A stretch of 64,000 nt of DNA from NCBI GenBank assembly GCA_003049435.1, contig PYSQ01000060.1, positions 24,007 through 88,006 of the forward strand, given 5' to 3'. Of this stretch, positions 36,871 to 48,649 are shown one piece after another. Position numbers and translations under genes: made by a program. Within the stretch, counting starts at the first letter, position 1. Each line of letters starts with the position of its first letter. Under the pieces are notes generated by a model. The model had not been told where the DNA came from, ran no database searches, and saw only the letters and a program-made list of their open reading frames with translations. The stretch comes from Nakataea oryzae (Eukaryota; Ascomycota; Sordariomycetes; Magnaporthales; Magnaporthaceae).

Positions 36871-37760
36871 AAAAACGGTAGTTTATATAAATCGGGGGAT
36901 ATATTTATATTGCAAATATAGCGCTTTTTTAATTTAAAGGACCGTAATATTATACAAAAGCATATAATGCAATTTTTATTACCGGTAAATATATTAAAAA
37001 AGGTTAGCGTAAGGTTACCGCGGGAAAGGAAAAATTTACGGAAAGGAAAAAAGGAAAACGATTTACAAACGTTTAGTTTGATGCCGTATTTTAACCGCTT
37101 TAGTTAACCGTTTTTTAATAGGTATAAATTTAAATATAGCGACGGCTAAACGTGTAAATAGTATAATAGGTCGCGGTAAAATAGCTAAAAAGGGTTAATA
37201 TAAAAAGGAAGGTTAAAAAAGGGTTATAGGGAAAAAAATGAAATATATTAATACCGGGGCTATTAATATTATTACTATTAGTACCGTTATTAGGGTTAAT
37301 AAAAAGCAAAAAAGGTGAAAACCGACGGGCTTTAAAAGGAATTAATATTAGGAAAGTAAATAAAAGGAAAGCTAACCGGATCCGGAAAGCACGCAATAAT
37401 ACGTCCGGATATGGAAAATATGAAATGCGCTTACCGGATTTAAGAAAAACCGCACTTTAAAATATTAATAAAAACCGCCGTAACCATTTAGGGATAATAC
37501 CGAAATCCGATAATTACCCGCCGAAATTACGCCGTAATTTAACGATATTAACTTTTTTTTATATATTAGCTACGGGAAAAACGGAAAAACCTCCCATTTA
37601 CCTGTATAATACGCAGCGGATATACGGAAAGGTCGAAATAACCCAAATTCTTTCCCGATAAGAGTTTTTATAGGTTCATATAGAAAATTAGATAAGCAGA
37701 AACTCCTTATAGCTTATATAAGCCGAACAGGGTAAATAAATTTATATATATATTATATAT

Positions 37761-40700
37761 CGTATATTTAAACGGTAAAAACGTACTGTACGTAATTAAT
37801 ACGGTAATATTCCTCCAACCCGCTACCTTCATTCAATTAATATCCGTATAAACTATATAAAAAGCACTATATAAATGCTAATTTACGTATACCAGGGACT
37901 TCCGGATATTATTTCGTATAACTTAAAAACCAATTTTTTATTAGAAATATTCCAAAATAACGCTAAAATTATAGGAATTACGTATAACGAATTCCTAATT
38001 AAAACCTATTAGGTAATAAGCAAAATCAAATAAGCGTACGTTCCTTTCCAGCAAACGTATAATATCCTAATGGAAAATCGGACATTATACGGATAAAAAA
38101 ACCATTTTACAAATAGCAATTAAAATATTAAACAATATTATAAACCCAAACAATCTTATATTTATTTTGCTCGTTTTTGGAATATATCTTAAAATTAATA
38201 TAAATTCGCCCTTTTCCCTAAACCTTATACAGAAAAAGGATATTATAAAAAAGGCGATAAAAACGCTTCGTTAAATTCGTACGGAAATAAATATTAACAA
38301 AGTATTTGACATTAAAAATGGACCTGGCATAAACCAGATTTTAGCTTTCCCTTTTAGTAGCCTTATATTGGGTATTAGAGAAAAAGGGGGATATAAAGGC
38401 CTGTATAACAAAGTAGCTGCCGATACTGCGAATATAACCCTAAATATAGAATGTGGACTAAATGTATTTAAAATTACCTAAATAAAGCCGTATAAAACCG
38501 AAAAACAGATAAAAAGCTAAAATTTATAAAAGCAATCCGAGCCCGAAAACTATACCTAGGAAAATAACGGATAACCCCTAAATTTAACCGCGTGCGATTT
38601 TTTTATTCTTATCCGAAATTCGCTACGTATGATGCTTATAAAAGAAAAAAAACCCTAAAAAAGGCTACCGAAAGCCAAACTAATGTCGTACGTAATAATA
38701 AAAAAAGCAGTAATTACCAATCAGCTTTAAAATTACGCGTATAAGGAAAAATTACAACCCTTAATACCCCTTTCGAAAAATCGAACGCGATAAAAATTAA
38801 TAACCTAATAGCATAAGGCATTTTTAGGATTTTCCCGTATAATTAAAAATAATATAACCATTTCTGACTTAAAAAGATAAAAATGGTACTTAGAATAAAA
38901 AGAAAAATAACAGAAATTTAATACGAAAAAAGCAAACTAATCGTACGAAAATTTGATAACCAGGAAAAGGATTCCATTTTAATATAATTACCGACAATCT
39001 AACGGATAAACCAGCTTTTTTATTCGCTTTAAAATTAACATTAATGGCTAAAATCAGAATTCGTACGAAATTGAAAAATATTACCTAAATTTATCCCTAA
39101 TTTAAGGAAAAACTCGTATAAACCATTATTATACGACTATTAAAAGAAATAATTAATAAATTTCTAGTAAGTTTAGTTTTTTATATTTATAAACTATAAT
39201 AGGGAATTATAAAATCTGGTACTTTCTAATAGGATATTTACCAGAAATACCATAAAGACAATCTGAAAATAAATACATTTACGTATAACCCTTACCTATT
39301 TTTTTTCTTAAAATCCGGATAAATAGATTTTAGAATTACAGGCATATAAACCAACGATACCCTAACTTTCGCCATTTTAGGATTTTGAAATTTAAAAGAA
39401 AAATAATTCCAAATAGCTAACCTATATACGAAACCTAAAATAACACTTTCGTACTATAAACTATTAAAATTTAACAGCTGTAAAGTTGCCTTCGAAAGCT
39501 AAAATATTAAAATCGTATAAAAAGGATAGTTAAGCTAATTGCAGAAAATTAACCCTATAATAAAAGATACCTCCTAATAGTACGTTATATAACGAATAAA
39601 AGGAATATATATAGCAATAATTTACTAATTAAAATTGCGTATAACTTATTAATAGCTACCTAAATAATAACCCCAGTTAAAAAAGATATCGATAACCTAA
39701 CCGTACGCTTTTAATAATAGTTTGATAATATATAAAAAAGATTTATATAACTTCCTTTAAATTTTAAACGTATAAAGCTATATATCTTTATAAATAAATC
39801 TTTTCCTAATAATAAAAACCTTACATTACAGTTAGGGTTTTAAATTATCCTAATTGAAAAACAGCTCGTACGGAAACGAATTTTACCTTTTAAAGGAATA
39901 TTTTCTATTAGTCGTTAATAAAATATAAAAAGGTTACCCGAAATATCCTAACCAGCGAACTTTATAGCATAATAATAGGATTTGATAATAATTTCGTATT
40001 AAAGTTAACCATTAACCAAATTACAAAAACCTTCAATTTCATATACATTAAAACCGTTATTTATATAAACTTTTTATTATTATACGAATATTTGGTTAGG
40101 CTAAGTAACATAAATGAAAAAAAACTGATAATCGATATTATATTTTTCCGAAAGTCATACGAACGTCGAAAAATCGAAGAGATTTGGTAGATTAACGGCA
40201 AAAATAACCCAGAAAATGCCCTAATAAACAAAAGTCCGCATAGAGCTTTAGCAGCTTTAATTATAATAAATCGTACGATAATTTACATCTAGGTATATAT
40301 AAAAAGGGAGAAGAAATAAGTTAAAAAACGCTTTTCCTATATTTTTTTATTATATACAAAGCCTAATTATTTCCGAAATCCTAAAAAAGAAAAAAAACCA
40401 CATCGTATATAAACCCGAAAAAGATGAAAACCTGAAAAACCCTTAGCATATAAATTAATCGAACTGGATTATAAAACTAAGTTTATCCCTAATATTAAAT
40501 AAAACCTTATATACGCCAGCCGTATTACTTTTCCCTTTTTTAAAGCGAATATTCCTTTTACTAAAAGGAAAAGTATTATCCTTATCTAACAAAGAGATTA
40601 AATTTGTACGATAGTAATCGCATTTATCGCTATAGCTTTACCAAACGTACGATAAATAAATGCCATTTTAAAGCCTTTAGAGCCGTACATATTACGAAAA

Positions 40701-41280
40701 TCGAAAAACCGAATGAAAATTGTTGCATTTTTTAATATAGCGACGTATAGTTTCGCTTTAAAATTCAACAAAACTATACGAAAATAGGACTTCCGCCGGA
40801 AAATACAGGCGATTATATTGCGCATACCGGCGTTATTCTTTTCGTTTATACCTATAAAAACGTTACAGTTAGGGAAATTGCAAAATATACGCTTTTTATT
40901 ATTAATTAATAGCGTTTAAAAATCGCACGCAAATAGGATCGCTAAATGGCAATTTAAACCAATTGCCTTATTGGTTTCGATTATAGATTTTAAAAATACC
41001 AGAAAGGTAGCTATTAAGCGTAAAATTGGCAATAAAAACGATAGCCATTATAAAAAGTCGTTCGATAAAATTTCAAAGCTATAAAAACGTCACAATCGTA
41101 CGAAAAGGAAAAAATACTAAAATAAAGGAAAGCGTACGCGAAAATAGTAGATAGTACGAAAAAAAAGCCGAAAAAAGCGGAAGGAAAAACGTTTATATAA
41201 TATACAAAAAAGGTTTAAAGCGTACTATCCTTTCGTATATTTCAATATTAAAAATACAGTTATTTCGAAGCCGGCTAGTA
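37761..41280 (+). mobile_element. Ty1/copia retrotransposon, middle piece (integrase, reverse transcriptase)
   Basis: The integrase core starts at once after LINE1 copy A (IVYLNGKNVLYVINTVIF, family DxMYIxGxPVLHVVDEATRF). It is followed by ALQIA-like sequence near 38110 and LLVFGIY near 38170. The GIREKGGYKGLYNK block near 38370 corresponds to the fungal copia VWREKxGWxGPY block. Reverse transcriptase (RVT_2) follows at about 38700-39400 (KSNAIKINNLIAQG, SKLIVRKFDNQEKD). RNase H should follow but could not be separated from RIP noise. It ends at the target duplication of LINE1 copy C and resumes at 48650. Confidence 0.75.
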
Positions 41281-42163
41281 TATATATATAAATTTATTTA
41301 CCCTGTTCGGCTTATATAAGCCATAGGGAGTTTCTGCTTATTTAATTTTCTATGCGACCCTATAAAAACCCTTATCGGGAAAAAAATTCGGGTCGCTTTA
41401 ACTTTTCCGCATATCCGCTGCGTATTATATAAGTAAATGGGAAGTTTTTCCGTTTTTCCCGTAATTAATATATAAGAAAAAGAATTGGTATTATTAGGTT
41501 ACGGTATTATTTCGGCGGGTAATTATCGGGTTTCGGTATTATTTTTAAATGGTTACCGCGGTTTTTATTAATGTTTTGGGTGCGGTTTCCCTTACGTCTG
41601 GTAAGCGCGTTTCGTACTTTCCGTATCCGGATATATCGTTATAGACTTTCCAAATCCGGTTAGCTTTCCTTTTATTTATTTTCCTAATATTAATTCCTTT
41701 TAAAGCCCGTTAATTTTAACCTTCCTTTTTTTTATTAACCCTAATAACGGTAATAATAGTAATAATATTAATAGTTACGGTATTAATATATTTCATTTTC
41801 TTTCCCGTAACCCTTTTTTAATTTTCCTTTTTACGTTAACCTTTTTTAGCTATTTCGCTATAATTTATTATACCGTTTAAACGTTTAACCGTCGTTATAT
41901 TTAAATTTATGCCTACCAAAAAGCGGTTAATTAAAATGGCTAAAATACGGCGTTAAACTAAACGTTTGTAAATCGTTTTCCTTTTTTCCTTTCCGTAGGT
42001 TTTTCCTTTCCCGCTGCAACTTTACGCTAACCCCTTTTAATATATTTACCGGTAGTAAAAGTTGCGTTATATATTTCCGTATAATATTGCGGCCCTTTAA
42101 GCTAAAAAAGCGCTATATTTACAATATAAATATATCCCCCAATTTATATAAACTGCCGTTTTT

Positions 42164-43102
42164 ATAATTTCGCTAACTCCTTTTTAAATTGGAAATTTAA
42201 AAAATGCGTTTATTATCGGGATATTAAAAAAGCTAGCAAAAACGGCCTTTATAATTATACTAATAGCGAAACTGCATTAAAATCGGGCATAGCTTTTAAT
42301 AAAGCCGCTAAAAGGGTTTTCGAAATCTAATTCGATAAAACGGACTGTAATATTTTTTACGCTGCTCGTTAATATCGTAAATAGGTTAGCGATTTTAAAG
42401 GTAATATTTAAGCTATAAGTTTTTTTTCTTTTCCTTTTTACGTTATAATTGCCGTTCGGTCGCTAATATTTTACTAATGGCCTGGGTATTTTAAAACCCG
42501 AAAAGATAAGTTATTTGAAAAAAATTTACGCTATTTATAAAGCGTATTTGCTTAATAATTCGGCCGCGGTTTTCTTTTACCCTAAAAATAATACGGATAT
42601 GATAGTTATTTACCGCGATTTTTATACGATAATATTTAGCGATATGGAAAATAGACGTTTCCGAATGGAATGCTTATATATTGCCGGGAAAAATAACGAA
42701 ACTGATACGTTAATAATTAACCCCGTTACTATTGCCCTTTCCGTAAAGCGCAAAAAATTAATCGCATTATAGCGGTTTACCGCTAAAGTTTACCTACGTA
42801 ATTACGGCGTTTTTTCCGTTTTTATAGCCGTTTTTCCCGCTAATAAACGTTTAGCTAATAAAAGGCTTATAAAAGGGCCTACTTATAATTTTAACTCGGA
42901 TATCGTTACCGCTAATAATAAAGCGGGAAAAAAGGAAAAAAAGGATAACGGTTGTAATAAGGTTATTGAAAAGGGTAAAAAGGGGGGAAAAAAGGAAGGA
43001 AAAAGGGTAGGGAAAAAAAGGGAAAAAAAGGAAAAGGGGGATAAAAAGGAAAAGGGTAATAGTAAAAGCGTTAAAATTATAAAAGGTAACGGTAAAAAAT
43101 GA
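42164..43102 (+). pseudogene. Antisense frame of LINE1 copy C (about 313 codons, RIP-broken)
   Basis: Opposite in strand to the LINE1 polymerase. The start is at 42164 (ATA, RIP form of ATG) and the TGA at 43100-43102; 939 nt. The segment from 42515 is open for 85 codons and includes NNSAAVFFYPKNN, FYTIIFSDMENRRFRMECLY and KRKKLIAL. The tail (about 42950-43095) is Lys/Glu/Gly-rich with short repeats. A short local difference near 42170-42200 may shift the first codons. It converges tail to tail with ORF2. Confidence 0.6.
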
Positions 43103-46100
43103 TTTTAATCGTGGTTTTCCGGGTATTGCGAAATTAGCGTTACTTTATAGGTGCCTTTTAGTATTTCTAATATTAGGTTAATTTAGCGTTTTAAGGTTAG
43201 CTTTTCTATTTAAGCTTTTTATTACCTAATAAATTTTATTTATCCTTTATATTACTATTATATTAGTAATTATAAGGATTGGGTTTCGTTACGGGGTTAT
43301 TATGAATTACATTTAGGTTAGGTCGGCCTTTTAAACCCTTTTTTTACGGGGTCCTATAGGTTCCGCCTTTCGGGGCTAAAGCCGGAAGCCCTTTATCCCC
43401 CTTCCGGATATACCGCCCTATTATAGCGACCTTTTTTTTCCCTTTTTTTCGCATTTTTATTTTTTATTTATTTATAATGCTTATTACGAAGGTATAATTA
43501 GGGATTTTCCTTATTTTTATAAATTAGCGCATAATAGGCGTTATATCCTTTTAGTAATTTAGCACCGTTATTAACGTATCCGGTATTTACTAGAAAAGGC
43601 TTTTCCGTTTTTCAGCTAAATTTGGGCAATTTCCTAATATATATATTACAATTTCCGGAATTTAGCCGTAAATATACGTTTCGTTTATACCAAGGACCTT
43701 CCGTAACGTTAGGTAAGCTTTTAGCTTTACCCTTTCCGGTTTTAATTAAATTAAAAGGGAACTTTCGGCTTTATAAAAATTGCGGTAAAATAGCAGCTTC
43801 CTTTTATTTAATTTATCCCGGGTAACTTCCGCTTATTATTTAATTTTCGGTATTTAAATTCGCTATCAGCTATATTAGTTTTCCAAAATTACCGTATCGG
43901 TTAGTTTTTCGCCGATTTAATTTATTGCTTTTTCTTTTTATTTTTCCCTTTTCGGGGTCGCTATAATCCCTTTATACCGTAATTTTGCTTTTATCGTTCG
44001 GTATGCAAAATTTATCTTATTTTATATCCTATTCCTTTATAGTAACCTTTTAAAATTAGCTATTTAACCGTTTAGCTAAATTTTAAACGGGGGAACGAAC
44101 GTTTCCGTTTCGAACAGCTTATAAAGGGTACTTTTATAAACTTTTATAACCTTTTTCAGATATTTATTTTAGATTTTCGCAAAGGTTTTTGCCGTTTTTT
44201 TTAAATCCTTTCCAAATTGCGTAAGTTTTGTAATAAATTAGGGCGGTAAATTCTATTACTATTTTAATTACCGTTAAATAAAAATGCCTTATTTTAATAA
44301 ACGTCGGTTTTTAGGTAATTATAGTTAAACGTATAAAAGATAACTGCTAATATATTATTTTTTTTTAAATTTTCGTTATATAACATATCCAGGTTATTTT
44401 CGAGTTTACCTATAATGCTAATATCCGTACGCTTTTTCGTATTCCTACGGGCTTTACTGTAATTTTTCCGAAACATAATAAAAAGGTAAAGGGGGCTTTT
44501 TTTCTTTTAATTATTTATTATAGCTAATATTTATTTATATTAAACCGTACCCCAAACTTTTTTACTTACAGTAAATAATTTCGGTAAGCTGCTTTTAGCG
44601 TTTTTACCGTTTTAATCGCATTTATATCGAAATTAAAAATATTAATATCGTTTATAAACCCGATTATAGTTATTTTTTTAGCTTCCTTAGCTTTTTATAT
44701 ACTTTTACGGTATATAGGATAAATAATATAAAGGAAATAAAAAAGCCCTATAGTTTTTTATTGGATATTTATAACGCTTTTAAATTTTCGTTATTAAAAT
44801 AGAAGGCTATTATCCTATCGCTAAAAAAGTTTTATAATAGTTTTATAACTTATCCCGGATATCCGAATTTTTTAAATTCGTTAAGGAAATATATATATAA
44901 TACCGTATTAAAAGCTTTATTAATATCGAACGAAAGTAAGCCGATTATTATTTTCGAATTTTACGCCGTTATAATTATTTCCGTAAATAGTTTTATTATT
45001 ATTTCGGTAAATTTATATTATTAGTTATTTATTTGTTCGTCGGATAATAGCAAATAGGTTTTTATAATATTACGGATTTTTTCCGCTAATATTTTTTTAG
45101 CGTTTTTTTTTATTATTTTTAATAAAGCTATCGGTTGCTATATTCCGATAATACGCGGGTTTTTCCCAAATTTTTATAGTATTATAATCCGTAATTTCCG
45201 GAATTTCGCTAGGTAATAGCCGAAACGTATATACGCTATGAATAATTCCGTAAATACCCCGAATAAAAAGGGGCCTATAATTAAAAGGCCGCTAATAGGG
45301 ATTCCGGTTAATTTTAACATTAGTAAAAAAAAGGGTAATAAAGGTAAATAGCTTTGGTTTTTCGCTTATTTCCCTATTAATTATATTCTTTTTGCGTTTT
45401 TTTTATTCGTTTTATATATAGCTATACTTTACGTATATTTCGCTATTTCTTTAATAGCCTTTTTTTTCGTTTTTATCGTTTAGCGCATTTCCGTTTTTGC
45501 TTTTTTTATATATAAGCGCTTTTATTTCCCTTCCGCTTTATGCTTTTTACGGAATAGCTGCGAAATTTTTTCGTTTTATTAGTTATATTTTCCCGGTTTC
45601 CTTTTTATTTTTAAAACCGTTAAGTTTCGTATTTCGAAAATCGTTTATAATAGTTTATCTATTTTACGGTTAATCGCTTTAGGGTTATAAAAGGAAATCC
45701 GCGCTGGTTTTATTTTTTATTTAGCGAAAGCTTTTACGGTTTTTTTATTTATTTTCCGCTAATTCCATTTTTTTCCGTTTTTTTATTTAGCTTTTTCGTA
45801 TCCCCCTAAACCGTTATTATTATCCCCGTATAATTACTGCTATTTTACCGTTATTTTTTGGTTTTTCCGTTTAAATATCGCTAATTGCTTATATTAAATT
45901 TATCGTTATATTTTTATAATCCGTTATTAATTTCGTAAAGGTATTACAGCGAATAAATAATTGTACTTTCCAGGTATTTATTAACTTTATTAGTTTGACC
46001 GTTCCGGTATATATTAAGGGGCTTTTTTTCCGTTTAATTATCTATTAATTATAATATAAATTAAAATCCCTAATTATTATACTATAGTTTTTTGAAATGG

Positions 46101-47473
46101 TATCCGTAAAGGTATTAAAAGGGGTTTCCTAATCGGTTATCGTTATATTTTTAAACGTCGGTAAATATACCGACCAAATTATTTTATTACGATTTTCGGT
46201 TTTAATTGTTACGTGGTACTAATCTAATATTGTTTTGTAATTAATAATATATAATATCGATTTTATATAAATAATTATTTTTATTATCGGGGCTTCCAGT
46301 TAGTTATTTTCGCTATTTTCGGTTTCGTTTTATTTGTTACGGGGTTTCCGTTTCCTTTTTTATATATATATATATTGGATAATCTTTTTCCCGGTTTATT
46401 CCGGGCATTTTGTTATTCCTATTCTTATTTTAAAAGGCTTTTAGATTGCTAATACGTTAAAATTACCATTTTTCGCTAATAGCGCATTTAAAAACCCTGG
46501 TTTTTTTCTTATATTCCATTATAATATCTTGAATATATAAGGTTGGGGGGTTAGGGTTAATTGCGGTATATTATTTATTAATCTAAAAAGGGTCTTTTTT
46601 TTAATAATCTTCGCTTAGCGGCCATTATAACGTAACGGTAATAATTAACTACCTAGGAAAATTTCGAACGTATTATTATTAATATCCGTTATTAAAGCGG
46701 CCGTTTTAGTTGGTTTTCCGGCTTTTTAACTATTAGCTACTTTTATTAAGCCTTTATTCCTGCTTTTACCTTTCGCTTTTTAGCTTCCGGATAGCGAGTT
46801 ATTTTCCGTTATTTCCGCGACCTTTTAAATACCCGTTTCCATTAAAGGTTAAACGAGCTTTTGCGATACTATTAGCGTTATTATTTTTTCTTTTTTTAGG
46901 GGAAAGGGTGGTAGCGTCGTTATCGGTAATATCGGTATCAGTATAGGCTAAGGGGGTTTCTGTAAGGTAATTATAGCTTATCCGCTATATTTTGCGAATA
47001 TTTTAGGTTTCGAATGTTAGGCCTCCTTATTCTTTTATTATATATCCCTTTTTATTAGGCATTTCCGATAGTATGATAGGTAACCTAGCCGATTATAAAA
47101 CACGCAAAAGGCGTCGCTTATATTTTTTAGGGATTTCCTTTTGGGATTTCCCTTTTTTTTATATTACGTGTATTTCGTTTCCGATTTATATTAATAGCTT
47201 TTATAACCCTACTACTAACATTAATAATATTAATATATTACTAGTTCGGGGTTATAAGGGCGGCATTAATATATTGCGTTATCTCATTTCAGGTAATTTT
47301 TTTATAATTGGATTGCTTTTTTTAAAGTTTATAACCTAAATAAACGCAATTACGGCCGGCTTATCGCTTTGCCGTTTTTATACCGTTACCGTTAGTTTAA
47401 AAATCCCTTTTATACCGTTTTCGGTATTTAATTATCTAACTAAATTAAACCCGAATTTTATATAACTTCCTTT

Positions 47474-47704
47474 TATTACGGGCTAAGCCGCGAGCCGACT
47501 GCTGGAAGGTGCCGAAATGGAGTTATTTAGGTGCTTGCCAGGAAAGGCTCGCCAGTATATCTAGCTAAGGGAAGTGGTAGGCTTATATATATTGGTTAGA
47601 ACGGTAGGCCGCGGCTGTATCTTATCGGTCCTTATCTGAAATTCAGCTACAAGGGGCGCAGCCCCTTACCACAAGGTCCGTACCTCCAGCTCGGAACCAT
47701 GACA
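47474..47704 (+). mobile_element. Delta solo LTR (231 bp), TSD CCTTT
   Basis: It starts TATTACGGGC (RIP form of TGTTACGGGC) and ends CATGACA, flanked by CCTTT at 47469-47473 and 47705-47709. LINE1 copy D has the unoccupied site near 21940. It contains GGGGCGCAGCCCC near its 3' end, able to form a hairpin, and a TTATATATA stretch. It is much less RIP-mutated than the host LINE1, so it is a later insertion. The second copy is at 51130-51361. Confidence 0.85.
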
Positions 47705-48649
47705 CCTTTATTTAAAAAAGTTAAAAGGAATCCGATAAAAGCTTGGTCGTTATTACTATAATCGTCGGTTTTTTAATATAAACTGCTTATTTTCGCTGGT
47801 TTTTAGCGAACGTTTTATATTATAAGGTCGGTTTAACCTTTCCGTTATTCGGGTTTAGGGGTTTTTTTAATTTATTTTCTGCTTTTAATCGGAAATCTGC
47901 ATTTTTAAAATGGAATTTAATATTTTCTAATAGGTATTAATAAATCGCTATTATATAACCGGAATTTATTATTCGGTTATATATTTCGATTATTTGCCTT
48001 GAGGTTAACTTTTAGATATTTTCCCTTTTTTTAATTGTAAAAACCTTTTCGTTAATAATCGGGGGTAGGGGTAAAAGTTTCGTTATATACGGATTGCGCC
48101 TGGTATTTTAGGAAATCGCCGCGATTTATACCTAAATCCGCATTCCTTTCCCTGTTATTTTTTTCGAATTTATTTTCTTTTTAATCTATTTAAAAGCCGT
48201 AATAATTATACCGGTTATAATAGGGTTATTAATACCGGGTTATTCGGTTGTTTCGGTTAGTTCGGTTATAGTAACCTATTTGTTTAAACGGTAAACGAAA
48301 CCCGCAAATAAACGGCCGGTTACGCTTTCCTTTTTTCGGTTATTAGCTTTTAAAAGGTATTTTTTCGTGTTTTTGATAAATTCCCCGATAAATCCGGGTA
48401 ATTTATTTTTCGCTGCGACGTTTATTCGGGGTAATATGCGTTTTTATTTAATAGTTCGTTCCGCTTAACCCGTCGTTTCGGTTGCGATGGGGAAAACCGG
48501 AGCCTTTTTTTCAATTAGCGCCGTAACGTTACTGGGATTTACTATCGAGCGCGTTACGCCCTTAAGGGTAATTAATGCGCTTTATTAAATGGAAATTTCA
48601 GATTCGTAATGCAGCGGCTGGTATCGGGTTGCTAGCCGTTTTTATTATA

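Larger units (their letters stand above)
29880..37760 (+). mobile_element. LINE1 copy A (plus), near full length
   Basis: This is the clearest LINE1 copy. ORF1 covers about 29950-31760 and holds degraded zinc knuckles near 31050 (YKSEAKCAQY, where the Cys have become Tyr). A ten-C run at 31763 is followed by the ORF2 endonuclease (about 31790-32460, with VIIGDFNLY-like sequence near 32230). Reverse transcriptase follows (about 33250-34300, LNISKAFNTVLY, NRVPQNSLISFILF, GFINDINIF), then the ORF2 C-terminus to about 35860. The antisense frame is at 36043-36870 and the 3' tail ends near 37760. It carries an alpha LTR at 34802-35430 and splits the copia integrase. The exact 5' end is uncertain by about 50 bp. 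Confidence 0.85.
41281..48649 (-). mobile_element. LINE1 copy C (minus), complete with 16-bp target duplication
   Basis: It is flanked by TCGAAGCCGGCTAGTA (41265-41280) and TCGAAGCCGGCTGATA (48650-48665), one original 16-mer with two RIP changes. This proves the whole 7.37 kb, or about 7.1 kb without the delta LTR, inserted as one unit: ORF1 at about 48500-46560, a poly-G boundary at 46545, endonuclease at about 45900-46500, reverse transcriptase at about 44200-45280, and the ORF2 C-terminus to about 43250. The antisense frame is at 42164-43102 and the 3' tail at 41281-41600. It sits inside copia. It is the reference for the intact layout. Confidence 0.9.
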
